Below, piece by piece: positions 52,617 through 61,734 of a stretch of DNA of 64,000 nt. The notes below the pieces were generated by a model. It saw nothing but the letters and a program-made list of their open reading frames with translations. It did not search any database and had not been told where the DNA came from. The stretch lies in the NCBI GenBank assembly GCA_045126215.1, contig JBGVOD010000006.1, positions 62,001 through 126,000 on the forward strand, read 5' to 3'. The first letter of the stretch is position 1, and every line of letters starts with the position of its first letter. The translations under genes and the position numbers were made by a program. This DNA is from SVEL01 sp045126215. Lineage in GTDB: Bacteria > Bacillota > Clostridia > Lachnospirales > Lachnospiraceae.

Positions 52617-54629
52617 TTATCTCATATATGTAATAATAGAATAAAAAATGTAAGGTTGGACTAATACAGTAACAAAAACGCAGTATTTAGGCACATTTTG
52701 CTTTATTGTCATCCAATTTCCCCTTATAATAAAAAGTATTAGCAACAGAATTGGTAAAAAATATCTTCCTTGTACTCCCTGAATAACTGTATAGCTTGCA
52801 GGTGTCCAGTCTAATAATAGCGCAGCCATAATACAACATATACTTACAGTACAAATTATACCAAATAAACATCTAGATTTTATGCCAAAATTTATATTCT
52901 CATTTTCTATTTTCATCACCGAAACAAACAATGTGAATAATAAAATCAAAGTAACAAACCAAGGAATAGGTATAACAAGCCATCCTAAATATCCACCAAC
53001 CATTGTATTTATATAATAACTGGTATTGGATAATATCGTATCATATACAATACCTAGGCATCTTTTTGGACTATCCAAAAGCTGACTAATCGTGTATCCA
53101 GGCTCATTTGCCCATTCAACAAAGCCATTCATCATACTTGCATTTTCTGATGGAAATAGGAATTTCAATATTATTGGTATTACTACGGCACAGTAACTAA
53201 GTATTAATCCAATAAGTAATATTTTCGATGTCTTTCTCTCCTTTTCCCATAACTTTTTTATAGGAATTAAAACAACTAATGCCATCATAAAATATGCACA
53301 GCTCTTAACAGGTATAAATAACAACATTATTGCCAGCAAAATAGCGATTTCACTTCTCGTATTTTTATCTGAATATGCTATTTTTAGTGATAATGCAACT
53401 AAAAGTGTTCCCATTGCTATTACTCCACAATCATATGAGTAAGATGTTGCCTGCTGTAATGTCATAGGAAAAATTGCAATTAATAAGACTGCAACCTTTC
53501 CTATTGGAATCTTCTTAATTGAATAAAATATGACTAAAACAAAAAATATATAATTTAATAATGAACCAAGGAAATACGTTGGTACTGTACCAAAAGACAA
53601 TAATCTACCAATAGTTATTCCTATTCCAGAAAACAAATACAGATACTTTGGTGCATTCAAAGGTGTATTTCCTAACATGATTGTTTCATCATTATCTATT
53701 CCATATCCTCTTATAAGCTGTCCAACATACTCATTATATCTGTTTCTATCAAATCTATCTGCTAAAAATCTCTGTTCATAATCAATAACTCTCATTTCTA
53801 TATCATCATCATATTTATATCCCAGTATCATATTGGATACATTATATGCTGTATGAATGTGTCTTTGTTCATCTGGTGTCTCAAACTCTGGAATAAAAAC
53901 AAAAAACAAACCTCCCAAGGCAACTGCACATACCAAATATAACAATTCAATCTTTACATTCTTCCTTATGAAAATCAGATAATACATGAAAACAATAAAT
54001 AATCCTAAAATCACCATTGAAAATACTACAGCTTTCGCAAAGTAATCATTTTCTGACTTCTCCATAAGTATTTCCAATGTTCCGTTTATTGTTTTTCCAT
54101 TCAGCTTCATCGCTTCATTTTCAGTACCTGCTGCGAGATATACTGTAAATTTATCTTCAGGCTGCATCCCTTTTATCTCTGCTTTTACAATAATGTCTGT
54201 TTCGTTATCAAGTACTATCTTTTCATCAAAAACAAATCTAAAATAAACATTGTCAGTAATTTTTGACATTTCATCAGACACTTGTCCAATTAATTGCCCT
54301 GTCTTTTCATCATACAAGCTAATTATCATCTGGCCATTTCCGGCATCTTTTTCTCCATATGTGGCCGCTTTAAACCCTATACTGTATATAGTTCCCGATA
54401 TATTTTGTATCTTCTGAGTAACCACATCGCCATTATGTAGTTCACCTACAACCTGTCCAGTATCATTACCATTAATATACTTATTAATTTTTAAAAATGT
54501 ACTATTTGAAACCCATGCGCAAAAAACAATATATACAACTAAAATAAATGTTAAAATAACTACATGTCTATATATCTTCTTGTTTTTATTAAAATGATTT
54601 TTCACATTTTGTAGTTTTTCTTTACTCAT
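52617..54629 (-). CDS. DUF2142-type large membrane protein (GT-C-like)
   Basis: 670 residues. One N-terminal helix, an extracytoplasmic beta-rich domain (about 50-185), then about ten helices; FIPEFETPDEQRHIHTAYN is the acidic first-loop motif typical of DUF2142 proteins and comparable to the catalytic loop of GT-C glycosyltransferases. With the GT2 and DUF2304 genes upstream it forms a trio in which a polyprenyl-phosphate sugar is made, flipped and added outside the membrane. The final sugar-transfer role is inferred. Confidence 0.8.
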   Translation of the reverse strand: MSKEKLQNVKNHFNKNKKIYRHVVILTFILVVYIVFCAWVSNSTFLKINKYINGNDTGQVVGELHNGDVVTQKIQNISGTIYSIGFKAATYGEKDAGNGQMIISLYDEKTGQLIGQVSDEMSKITDNVYFRFVFDEKIVLDNETDIIVKAEIKGMQPEDKFTVYLAAGTENEAMKLNGKTINGTLEILMEKSENDYFAKAVVFSMVILGLFIVFMYYLIFIRKNVKIELLYLVCAVALGGLFFVFIPEFETPDEQRHIHTAYNVSNMILGYKYDDDIEMRVIDYEQRFLADRFDRNRYNEYVGQLIRGYGIDNDETIMLGNTPLNAPKYLYLFSGIGITIGRLLSFGTVPTYFLGSLLNYIFFVLVIFYSIKKIPIGKVAVLLIAIFPMTLQQATSYSYDCGVIAMGTLLVALSLKIAYSDKNTRSEIAILLAIMLLFIPVKSCAYFMMALVVLIPIKKLWEKERKTSKILLIGLILSYCAVVIPIILKFLFPSENASMMNGFVEWANEPGYTISQLLDSPKRCLGIVYDTILSNTSYYINTMVGGYLGWLVIPIPWFVTLILLFTLFVSVMKIENENINFGIKSRCLFGIICTVSICCIMAALLLDWTPASYTVIQGVQGRYFLPILLLILFIIRGNWMTIKQNVPKYCVFVTVLVQPYIFYSIITYMR

Positions 54630-54661
54630 TTTCTATACCAATCCACTTTCAAAATAGTCCT

Positions 54662-55030
54662 TTATGAGCTTTTTTCAATCTTTTCTTCTAACTCTTTAAC
54701 TCTCTTATCTAATAAAGCAGCCTTCTGTGTTAATCTTTTTACACTTGAAGACGCTATAGATAATGCAACTGTCAATGTCAAAATAATAATTGCCATAAAT
54801 AAAAAACCAAACAAAAAAAGCATATTTACAGGAGAGGCTATTCCTAGTAATTCAGAAAGACTATTCATAATAACCGGGAAGCAATCCAGAATCAATATTA
54901 ATATGCTTACTGTTATCCAAGAAAGAGCATACTTTAATTCCAATCTATTCTTTCTGATCAGATTAATCAGATACATCAATCCAAATAAAACTATTACTGC
55001 AATAATTATTTGAAATCTTAAAGTCATCAT
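54662..55030 (-). CDS. DUF2304 family membrane protein
   Basis: 122 residues: three membrane helices (about 6-22, 35-52, 68-92) and a C-terminal coiled-coil tail (KRVKELEEKIEKSS). Size, topology and the position directly after a polyprenyl-phosphate GT2 (1 bp gap) match DUF2304 proteins, which accompany such transferases and may help move or hold the lipid-linked sugar. Confidence 0.82.
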   Translation of the reverse strand: MMTLRFQIIIAVIVLFGLMYLINLIRKNRLELKYALSWITVSILILILDCFPVIMNSLSELLGIASPVNMLFLFGFLFMAIIILTLTVALSIASSSVKRLTQKAALLDKRVKELEEKIEKSS

Positions 55031-55031
55031 A

Positions 55032-55721
55032 TTACTTTCTTGTCCTTTCTATTATTATAGCCAGTGTAACCTTAAACATATAATAAATTGATTTTTTAGG
55101 TGATATTGAAGATACACCTTCTTCTCTTGCTCTCATAACAACCGGTATCTCAACTACATTCATTTTCTTTCTAAGAATACTTGTAGTTGTTTCAGGTTCC
55201 GGATAATCCTTAGGATAGCTATTAGCAAACATTTCAATAACCCTTCTGTTACACATTCTATATCCTGAGGTTGGATCTGTAATTCTCTTACCTGTCAATA
55301 ATTTTATCAACGCTGAAAAATACTTTATTCCAAATCTTCTGGTTGAAGAAGACTGAAATCCCTTCTTTTCTATAAATCTCGAACCTATAACCATATCTGC
55401 ATTGTTTTCGGCAAGACTCTCTGCCATAGTATCCAAATATTTTGCATCGTGCTGTCCGTCACCATCAAACTGTACAGCTATATCATATCCATTTTCAAAT
55501 GCATACCAATAACCCGTCTGAACAGCACCACCTATGCCTAAATTCAATGGTAAATTGACTACATTGATATTATTTTCCACACATACATTGTATGTATTAT
55601 CTTTCGATCGATCATTAATAACAACATAGTCAAAGTCCGGTGCATTTTCTTTTATATCTTTTACTGTATTCACAATACTGGCTGATTCATTATATGCCGG
55701 AATAATTACAATCTTTTTCAT
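55032..55721 (-). CDS. Polyprenyl-phosphate glycosyltransferase (DPM1/GT2-like)
   Basis: 229 residues without C-terminal membrane helices. VIIPAYNESASIVNTV, VINDRSKDNT, QFDGDGQHDAKYL and DPTSGYRMCNR are the dolichyl/polyprenyl-phosphate mannose or glucose synthase motifs. It transfers a hexose from GDP-mannose or UDP-glucose to undecaprenyl phosphate, the donor for the GT-C-like enzyme encoded downstream. Confidence 0.9.
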   Translation of the reverse strand: MKKIVIIPAYNESASIVNTVKDIKENAPDFDYVVINDRSKDNTYNVCVENNINVVNLPLNLGIGGAVQTGYWYAFENGYDIAVQFDGDGQHDAKYLDTMAESLAENNADMVIGSRFIEKKGFQSSSTRRFGIKYFSALIKLLTGKRITDPTSGYRMCNRRVIEMFANSYPKDYPEPETTTSILRKKMNVVEIPVVMRAREEGVSSISPKKSIYYMFKVTLAIIIERTRK

Positions 55722-55739
55722 ATAAATTCCTTTCTTTGA

Positions 55740-56885
55740 CTATAATATCGAAATAAATTTCTTTGCAGTAGCATTCCATGTATAATTCTTCTCTATATCC
55801 TCTTTACACCGAAATACTGCTGCCGCTCTATATTCTTCCTTATCTAAAACATCAACTATTGCTTCACAAAGTCCTTCCCAATTATTATCTGGAAGAATGA
55901 TACCATAATCTCTGTTTTTAATTAATTCCTTTGTTCCGCCTCTGTAAGTGGAAATTACGAAATTATCACATATTGCCGCTTCAAGGACAGTTGTTGGGAA
56001 CCCCTCTGATACAGATGGTAAACAAAATATATCGCATGCTTTTAACATAGCTACAACATCTTCTTTTTTCAAGCTACCAACAAAATGTATATTTTCATTA
56101 ATAATCGGTGTAAATTTCTCCATCTGATATCCTGTTCCGGCTGCCAACAAATATACATCTTTTCTTGTTTCATTAATTTTCAATATTGCTCTGACTAACT
56201 CTTCAATCCCTTTTTCAATTGTAAGTCTTCCAACAAAAGAAATTACAATTGCATCATAAGGAATGTCGTATTCCTTGCGAAAGTCTCTAACTGTCTTTTT
56301 CTTTATTTCATTAAATTCTTCAACATTTATGGAATTGTATAATATCGTTTCAGAATTAATATGAAAATGCTTTATCCATTCCAACACAGCCCCTGAAACA
56401 CCTGCAAATTCTTTTACATATCTTTTTTCAAGCCATGTTATGCTATGTTCAAATAATTCACCCATTTTACTTGTAATTTTTCCACCTGTATTAAGATGGC
56501 TTGTCCCATGATCAAGCATTATACACCTTAATTTCATTTTTTTAGCTAATCGTACTGCATATAATGAAATTAAATAGAAACGCATATTGACTAACATCAC
56601 ATCATAATTCTCCGACTTGATTTTTTTTGTCCATTCACGTAGTCTTTTATTGAACTTTAAAAATGGAAATCGCCCCCCCATAAGTGGTAATGATGGAAGT
56701 CTAATAATTTCTAAATTACCTTCAATTTCGTGTTCCTCCGCCCCTTCAATTTCTGATGTAACTATAGTTACCTTGTGTCCCAACGACACCAATTCTCTTG
56801 CGAAGTTATCTACATATTGTTCCACTCCACCTATATGTGGCAAATACTGTGAACTTACAATACAAATTGATTTTCCTTTACTCAT
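55740..56885 (-). CDS. Glycosyltransferase family 4
   Basis: 381 residues. SSQYLPHIGGVEQYVDNFAR is the acceptor-side GT4 signature; FVGRLTIEKGIEELV and PSVSEGFPTTVLEAAICDN form the donor site. It overlaps nothing but abuts the LicD gene (3 bp). Part of the Wzx-side group of genes 55-59 kb; specificity unknown. Confidence 0.92.
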   Translation of the reverse strand: MSKGKSICIVSSQYLPHIGGVEQYVDNFARELVSLGHKVTIVTSEIEGAEEHEIEGNLEIIRLPSLPLMGGRFPFLKFNKRLREWTKKIKSENYDVMLVNMRFYLISLYAVRLAKKMKLRCIMLDHGTSHLNTGGKITSKMGELFEHSITWLEKRYVKEFAGVSGAVLEWIKHFHINSETILYNSINVEEFNEIKKKTVRDFRKEYDIPYDAIVISFVGRLTIEKGIEELVRAILKINETRKDVYLLAAGTGYQMEKFTPIINENIHFVGSLKKEDVVAMLKACDIFCLPSVSEGFPTTVLEAAICDNFVISTYRGGTKELIKNRDYGIILPDNNWEGLCEAIVDVLDKEEYRAAAVFRCKEDIEKNYTWNATAKKFISIL

Positions 56886-56888
56886 ATA

Positions 56889-57734
56889 CTACTCTCCAAA
56901 ATCAATAATATCTGCCGCATGATTAACTCTTTTGTCTTCAGGTGGCAATTCCATATATTCCCCATACATATTTTTTAAGATTTTATCATATTCGTGGGGA
57001 ATATTTACCATCTCGCCTTCAAATTCACCCTGAATATATGGAATAACATCATTTCTATCCACAATACAGTTTTCAACATCCGGTACCTGATACACAGTGT
57101 AAATACTTGTATCCTCATTATTTGATTTCATACATTCTTTTGTATACATATTAAATAAATGTACTCCTCTATTCGGCCATAGTTTTAAAGCATAATGTGT
57201 CACGAAACAAATCACCTTAGAAAGAATACCAACAACTCCACCTATATTAATTTCCGGATAAGGAGTCCCCGCTAAAAACAAAAGCATAGCCAGAAACCTT
57301 ACCTTTTTCGCCTGTTTTTTAAATTTTTTTTCATTTTTTGAGACGCGATCCCATATAAAAATATCAATAAAAATACCTTGATCACACTTCTGTTTCATTG
57401 ATTGTTTATATATAAATTTTGTATTTTTTTTCATTACTTTGATAACATTGCCTGAATATCCCTTTTCGCGTAAAGGCGTCATCAATTTATATTTATCACC
57501 TAATTCTTTATCGAAAATTTTTTCAAATTTTTCATATTCATCTCTGAACATCATTAAATCAATATCATCATCCCATGGGATAAATCCTTTGTGTCTTATA
57601 ACTCCAATTAACGAACCATATGTTATAGAATAACCTATATCATATTTTTCACACATTCTTTTAATATCTAATAATATTTCCAACTCTACTTGTTGAAGTT
57701 TTTTTAATGTTTCATTATCGTATTGTTTTAGCAT
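56889..57734 (-). CDS. LicD family phosphotransferase
   Basis: About 281 residues from the ATG at 57734, preferred because the in-frame GTG upstream is part of the GGTGGAG ribosome binding site. YGSLIGVIRHKGFIPWDDDI is the nucleotidyltransferase-fold LicD core with the metal-binding aspartates. LicD enzymes move phosphocholine, or other phospho-alcohols and phosphonates, from a CDP carrier to sugars. The divergent operon at 59.3 kb encodes a LicC-like enzyme that could supply the carrier. Confidence 0.9.
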   Translation of the reverse strand: MLKQYDNETLKKLQQVELEILLDIKRMCEKYDIGYSITYGSLIGVIRHKGFIPWDDDIDLMMFRDEYEKFEKIFDKELGDKYKLMTPLREKGYSGNVIKVMKKNTKFIYKQSMKQKCDQGIFIDIFIWDRVSKNEKKFKKQAKKVRFLAMLLFLAGTPYPEINIGGVVGILSKVICFVTHYALKLWPNRGVHLFNMYTKECMKSNNEDTSIYTVYQVPDVENCIVDRNDVIPYIQGEFEGEMVNIPHEYDKILKNMYGEYMELPPEDKRVNHAADIIDFGE

Positions 57735-57802
57735 TTTCTCCACCGTTTTTTTTATTTACACAAAAGTGCATTTCATTTTATTATAACACTCTACATTTGC
57801 TT

Positions 57803-59041
57803 TTACAACATTTGTCTTTTTCTTTTCATATTTGTAATAACAATAATCATTGCATATATCAATACTAAAATAGTAACAGATAATCCATATGCAATAATAG
57901 CTCCTCTAATTGCAAAATATTTTACAAACATATCCGATACAAAAAATGAAAAAACAAAAGAAACAACATATCCGATTAATAACATATTCTGTTGACGCAT
58001 AACAGTAATAATATAGTAAGAAAAAGTCATAATTGCACTAATCCCTCCTACAATCATCACTAACATTAAATCTATTTTATAGCCTGCTAGATTTATACCG
58101 TAAAGCAATGATAAAAGAGGAATTCCTAAAAACCATGTTCCTACTAACACAGCTAAAGTAGCCGCAAAAATCATCCCATATACTTTTCCAATTGATTTCC
58201 ACAACTGAACCAACTGACCATCAATCCAGTTTTTAGTCATTTCAACAAGCATTGGTCTAAAAATAAAAAGACTAAATAAATTTATTACAAATGCGGGCAT
58301 AAATAAGATGTTATAAATGTTTTGTATCTCATCTCCATGTATGTTATTAATTGCATATTTAGGAGCATTGCTTAAATACATCATGACAAACGAACCTATA
58401 AAAAGTGGCAAAACCTCTTTAAATAGACTTAGCAGTTCCCTTACTTTAACCTTTCCAACCCTTCTATCCTGTTCAAAAATGAATTTTTTGTCATAAATAA
58501 AATATAATCCAAATGAACATAGAAAAATTCCGATAGAAGCAATAGGAAGACTATTGGTAAACAACATTAATAAAATAAAGGCAATTGTAGATATAACTAC
58601 TCTTACAAAAAACAACTTACCAGTCAAATCAATTCTGTCTAATTGTTGGAATCTTCCTCCATAGACATCTGTAAATGCCTCTACCATCTTAAATAATGCC
58701 AAAAATAAAACTATTATTTTTTTTTCTATACTAAAACCCTCTACACCAATATAGATACATGTTATTACCATCATAACAATACATGTTATTATTTTAAACC
58801 AATAGTAAATATCAAATTTATACTTTTCCTCAATATCTGTAGATTGTAACGGACGCACCTCAAAATTTCCTATTGTCAACATCAATTGCGCATTTGAATA
58901 TGCGAACGCAAAAATTCCTCCACTATTCCCACCTAGAATTCTATTTACCGATATTGTGAGTATTAGTGTAGAAAATGCATTGCTTAAACTTCCTAACATA
59001 TTCCATATAAATTTCTTTTTATAAGTCACTGGTCTTTCCAT
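57803..59041 (-). CDS. Polysaccharide flippase (Wzx/MATE-like)
   Basis: 412 residues, about twelve helices. The N-terminus FIWNMLGSLSNAFSTLILTI and the overall pattern match the oligosaccharide flippase branch of the MOP superfamily. It moves lipid-linked repeat units across the membrane. It leads the minus-strand transcript here, behind TTGTAC-N17-TATAAT. No dedicated Wzy is nearby, so it may serve the polymerase of operon 1 or flip a side-chain precursor. Confidence 0.85.
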   Translation of the reverse strand: MERPVTYKKKFIWNMLGSLSNAFSTLILTISVNRILGGNSGGIFAFAYSNAQLMLTIGNFEVRPLQSTDIEEKYKFDIYYWFKIITCIVMMVITCIYIGVEGFSIEKKIIVLFLALFKMVEAFTDVYGGRFQQLDRIDLTGKLFFVRVVISTIAFILLMLFTNSLPIASIGIFLCSFGLYFIYDKKFIFEQDRRVGKVKVRELLSLFKEVLPLFIGSFVMMYLSNAPKYAINNIHGDEIQNIYNILFMPAFVINLFSLFIFRPMLVEMTKNWIDGQLVQLWKSIGKVYGMIFAATLAVLVGTWFLGIPLLSLLYGINLAGYKIDLMLVMIVGGISAIMTFSYYIITVMRQQNMLLIGYVVSFVFSFFVSDMFVKYFAIRGAIIAYGLSVTILVLIYAMIIVITNMKRKRQML

Positions 59042-59116
59042 ACTACCTCACCACTTTCTAAAAAATAATATATATTACACTTTTCAAAAAAATATACATA
59101 ATATAAAAACCGTTTA

Positions 59117-59145
59117 ATTATAACCTTTGTTAATAAATTGTACAA
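59117..59145 (-). promoter_or_regulatory. Candidate promoter of the Wzx-led operon
   Basis: On the minus strand TTGTAC (59140-59145), 17 bases, TATAAT (59117-59122). The leader to the ATG at 59041 is about 70 bases, with GGTGAGG as ribosome binding site. Confidence 0.55.
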
Positions 59146-59178
59146 GATATTTTTATATTTCACCTGATTTATGCTAAC

Positions 59179-59207
59179 TTGACATTATTATGATAGTGTT
59201 GTTTAAT
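59179..59207 (+). promoter_or_regulatory. Promoter of the aminotransferase operon
   Basis: TTGACA (59179-59184), 17 bases, TTTAAT (59202-59207). Transcription would start about 45 bases before the ATG at 59259. Its -35 is about 35 bp from the divergent promoter of the Wzx-led operon, so a regulator between them could act on both. Confidence 0.7.
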
Positions 59208-59258
59208 TATTATTGCAATAAACATAAGATTTTTATAATTTTTAAGGAGATTTTGCAT

Positions 59259-60353
59259 ATGTCAACTAATTTAAATGAAAGCAAAAACATTAAGTTATTT
59301 ACTGTTGGTCCTGCACAAATGTATCAACATACAATTGATGTAAGAAACAATGTAGTACCATATTTCCGTACATCAGAGTTTTCTGAACTTATGCTTGAAA
59401 ACGCATCATTATTAAAAAAATCAATGAATGCAACTGAAGATTCAGATGTTATTTTTTTAACAGCATCAGGAAGTGCTGCCATGGAGGCAACAGTAATTAA
59501 CTGTTTTGATAAAAATGATAAAATATTAGTTATCTCTGGTGGTACATTTGGTGAAAGATTTGAAAAAATATGTGAAATTCACGACATACCTTTCGAAGCA
59601 CTAAAACTCAATCCAAATGAAGAACTTAAGGCTTCACACTTTGACAAATATGAAGGCAAAGGTTTTACAGGTCTCCTGGTAAACATTCACGAAACATACA
59701 CAGGACAATTATATAACATTGAAATAATCAGCGATTTCTGTAAACGTAACAACCTTTATTTGGTTGTTGATGCTATCAGTTCATTTTTATGTGATCCATA
59801 TGATATGTCAAAATACAATATTGATGCCACTATCATTAGTTCACAAAAAGGATTATGTCTTGCTCCTGGTTTATCTATGGTTGTTTTAAGCCCAAGAATG
59901 GTTAATGAACGTGTTGCAAATAATCAAATTAAGTCATTATATTTTGATTTCAAAGACTACCTAAACAATATAAAAAGAGGACAGACTCCTTTTACTCCTA
60001 GTGTTGGTGTTTGTTTCGAGTTAAATGATATGTTAAAATATATAGACAATCAGGGTGTGGAAAATAGAATAAAAGAAGTTAAAGACAGATGTGATTATTT
60101 CCGTTCAAAAATTGGAGATTTACCTATAAAGCTTCCTGAGTTTCCTCTATCAAATGCAATTAGTCCAATACGATTTGAAAAGGAAATTGCAAAAGAATTT
60201 TTTGAATATCTAAAAAATGAAAAGTCTATAATGGTAAATCCTGTAGGTGGTGAATTAGGTAAATCAAGTATTCGTGTTGCACACATTGGTGACTTGTCAT
60301 TTGAAGATTACGACATGTTAATAGAGGAAATTAAGACATTTTTTGGTATGTAG
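59259..60353 (+). CDS. Class V aminotransferase (2-aminoethylphosphonate/serine-type)
   Basis: 364 residues from the ATG at 59259, with AAGGAG nine bases upstream. FTVGPAQMYQHTIDVR, FLTASGSAAMEATV, VVDAISSFLCD and the PLP lysine Lys197 (ISSQKGLCLAPG) match the fold-type I class V group that includes PhnW and alanine-glyoxylate aminotransferases. It is first in a three-gene operon ending in a LicC-like enzyme, which favours an aminoalcohol or aminoethylphosphonate product destined for CDP activation. No PEP mutase is seen in the window. Confidence 0.85.
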   Translation: MSTNLNESKNIKLFTVGPAQMYQHTIDVRNNVVPYFRTSEFSELMLENASLLKKSMNATEDSDVIFLTASGSAAMEATVINCFDKNDKILVISGGTFGERFEKICEIHDIPFEALKLNPNEELKASHFDKYEGKGFTGLLVNIHETYTGQLYNIEIISDFCKRNNLYLVVDAISSFLCDPYDMSKYNIDATIISSQKGLCLAPGLSMVVLSPRMVNERVANNQIKSLYFDFKDYLNNIKRGQTPFTPSVGVCFELNDMLKYIDNQGVENRIKEVKDRCDYFRSKIGDLPIKLPEFPLSNAISPIRFEKEIAKEFFEYLKNEKSIMVNPVGGELGKSSIRVAHIGDLSFEDYDMLIEEIKTFFGM

Positions 60354-60360
60354 GAGAAAT

Positions 60361-60921
60361 ATGAACAAAAATTACAAAATTGAACTAATTAATTACGTCA
60401 AACAACTGAATTCATCTGCAGAAATTGTTTTTATAGATCCAAAAGAATTAATTTTTGAAGAAGTTGCAAAAATGAACTGTTTTTATTGTGGAAAATATAA
60501 CAATAACTGGAGGTGTCCTCCACATCTACCAGACAACATTGACTATAAAAAAATGATGGAAGAGTTTGATGCTGGTTTATTTTTGATACTCACTTACAAT
60601 ATAACAAGCAAAGAACAGTTTGCTGTAGTCAGAAATGAATCCAGTGTTGCTGTTCACAGAATATTACTGGATTTAGAAAAATGGATGTACAATCATAACT
60701 CTTCTACTGCTATTTCTTTTATCGGTGGTTCATGTAAACTCTGTAAAGGTGGCTGTGGAAAAGAAAAATGTAATAATCCATATATGTCAAGAAGTCCAAT
60801 CGAGGCATTAGGCATAAATGTAATAAAAAGTGCATCAAAATATGGAATAAATATTGAATTTCCAACAGATAAACAGTTAATGAGAATTGGAATGCTTTTA
60901 TGGCAGGAAGGAGATAATTAA
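60361..60921 (+). CDS. DUF2284 cysteine-rich metal-binding protein
   Basis: 186 residues from the ATG at 60361 (TAGGAG four bases upstream). Two cysteine clusters (CFYCGKYNNNWRCPP and CKLCKGGCGKEKC) and the DUF2284 layout suggest an iron-sulfur or zinc protein; some relatives of this group are corrinoid- or radical-linked. It lies 7 bp after the aminotransferase and its stop abuts the next start, so it belongs to the pathway, perhaps as a redox or metal step. Confidence 0.8.
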   Translation: MNKNYKIELINYVKQLNSSAEIVFIDPKELIFEEVAKMNCFYCGKYNNNWRCPPHLPDNIDYKKMMEEFDAGLFLILTYNITSKEQFAVVRNESSVAVHRILLDLEKWMYNHNSSTAISFIGGSCKLCKGGCGKEKCNNPYMSRSPIEALGINVIKSASKYGINIEFPTDKQLMRIGMLLWQEGDN

Positions 60922-61632
60922 ATGAGATATATTTTTTTAGTTGCAGGTAAGGGTTCAAGATTACAACCATTAACCCTTAAACATCCAAAATCAATGTTCA
61001 AACTTGATAATAACACAACACTTATTCAAAGAATGGTTAGTTTAATAAATGAATATGACAAAGAGGCCGATATTGTAGTTGTTACAGGTCATATGCATCA
61101 GTGCATAGAAGACGCTTTAGAAGGCGTAACATTTATCAATAACCCATTCTATGAAGTTACTAATTCAATTGCTTCCTTATGGTTTGCTAAAGAATATCTA
61201 GATGCGGACAATGTTGTTTTAATCGATGGCGATATAGTGGTATCCAGGGAACTGATGGAAAAAGTTGTATGCCAGCCTGTATCAAAGGCTACTGTTTTGC
61301 TTGATAGTTCTATTAGAACTGATGGCGACTATAATGTTCAAATATCAGGCGACAGAGTATTAGTTATGAGCAAACAACTAGATGATTATTATGGTGAATA
61401 CGCTGGTCTCACAAAGTTAGATCATGACAGTGCCTTAATGATGAAAACTAAAATGGAAGAAATGATTGATGACGGTCAATATAATCAATGGTACGAAGAC
61501 GCATTAGTTCAAATGATATTTGAAAACGATTTCAATCTCTATTATGAAGATATATGTGATTACGATTGGACAGAAGTTGATTGTGTAAGCGATATGCAAC
61601 ATGCAAAGAATATTCACTTAAGTGATCAATAA
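60922..61632 (+). CDS. LicC/PntC-like sugar or phospho-alcohol nucleotidyltransferase
   Basis: 236 residues. IFLVAGKGSRLQPLT and HPKSMFKL form the nucleotide-binding loop; NPFYEVTNSIASLWFAKEY and LIDGDIV are typical of the small cytidylyltransferases that activate phosphocholine (LicC) or aminoethylphosphonate (PntC). No acyltransferase-like or left-handed helix domain follows, unlike RmlA or GlmU. It probably makes a CDP-linked group for LicD (56.9 kb). Substrate unproven. Confidence 0.8.
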   Translation: MRYIFLVAGKGSRLQPLTLKHPKSMFKLDNNTTLIQRMVSLINEYDKEADIVVVTGHMHQCIEDALEGVTFINNPFYEVTNSIASLWFAKEYLDADNVVLIDGDIVVSRELMEKVVCQPVSKATVLLDSSIRTDGDYNVQISGDRVLVMSKQLDDYYGEYAGLTKLDHDSALMMKTKMEEMIDDGQYNQWYEDALVQMIFENDFNLYYEDICDYDWTEVDCVSDMQHAKNIHLSDQ

Positions 61633-61640
61633 ATTCTATA

Positions 61641-61690
61641 AAAAGGATTACAATGTCTATATATAATATGTTAGATATTGTAATCCTTTT
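61641..61690. terminator. Rho-independent terminator, bidirectional, between convergent operons
   Basis: A perfect 14-bp stem (AAAAGGATTACAAT / ATTGTAATCCTTTT) with a 22-base AT-rich loop, 8 bp after the nucleotidyltransferase stop. The A and T flanks let it serve the minus-strand phosphoglycerol transferase gene as well. Confidence 0.85.
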
Positions 61691-61734
61691 CATTACATGA
61701 ATAAGTACTAATAATTCAAAATTCTTCTTTATTC

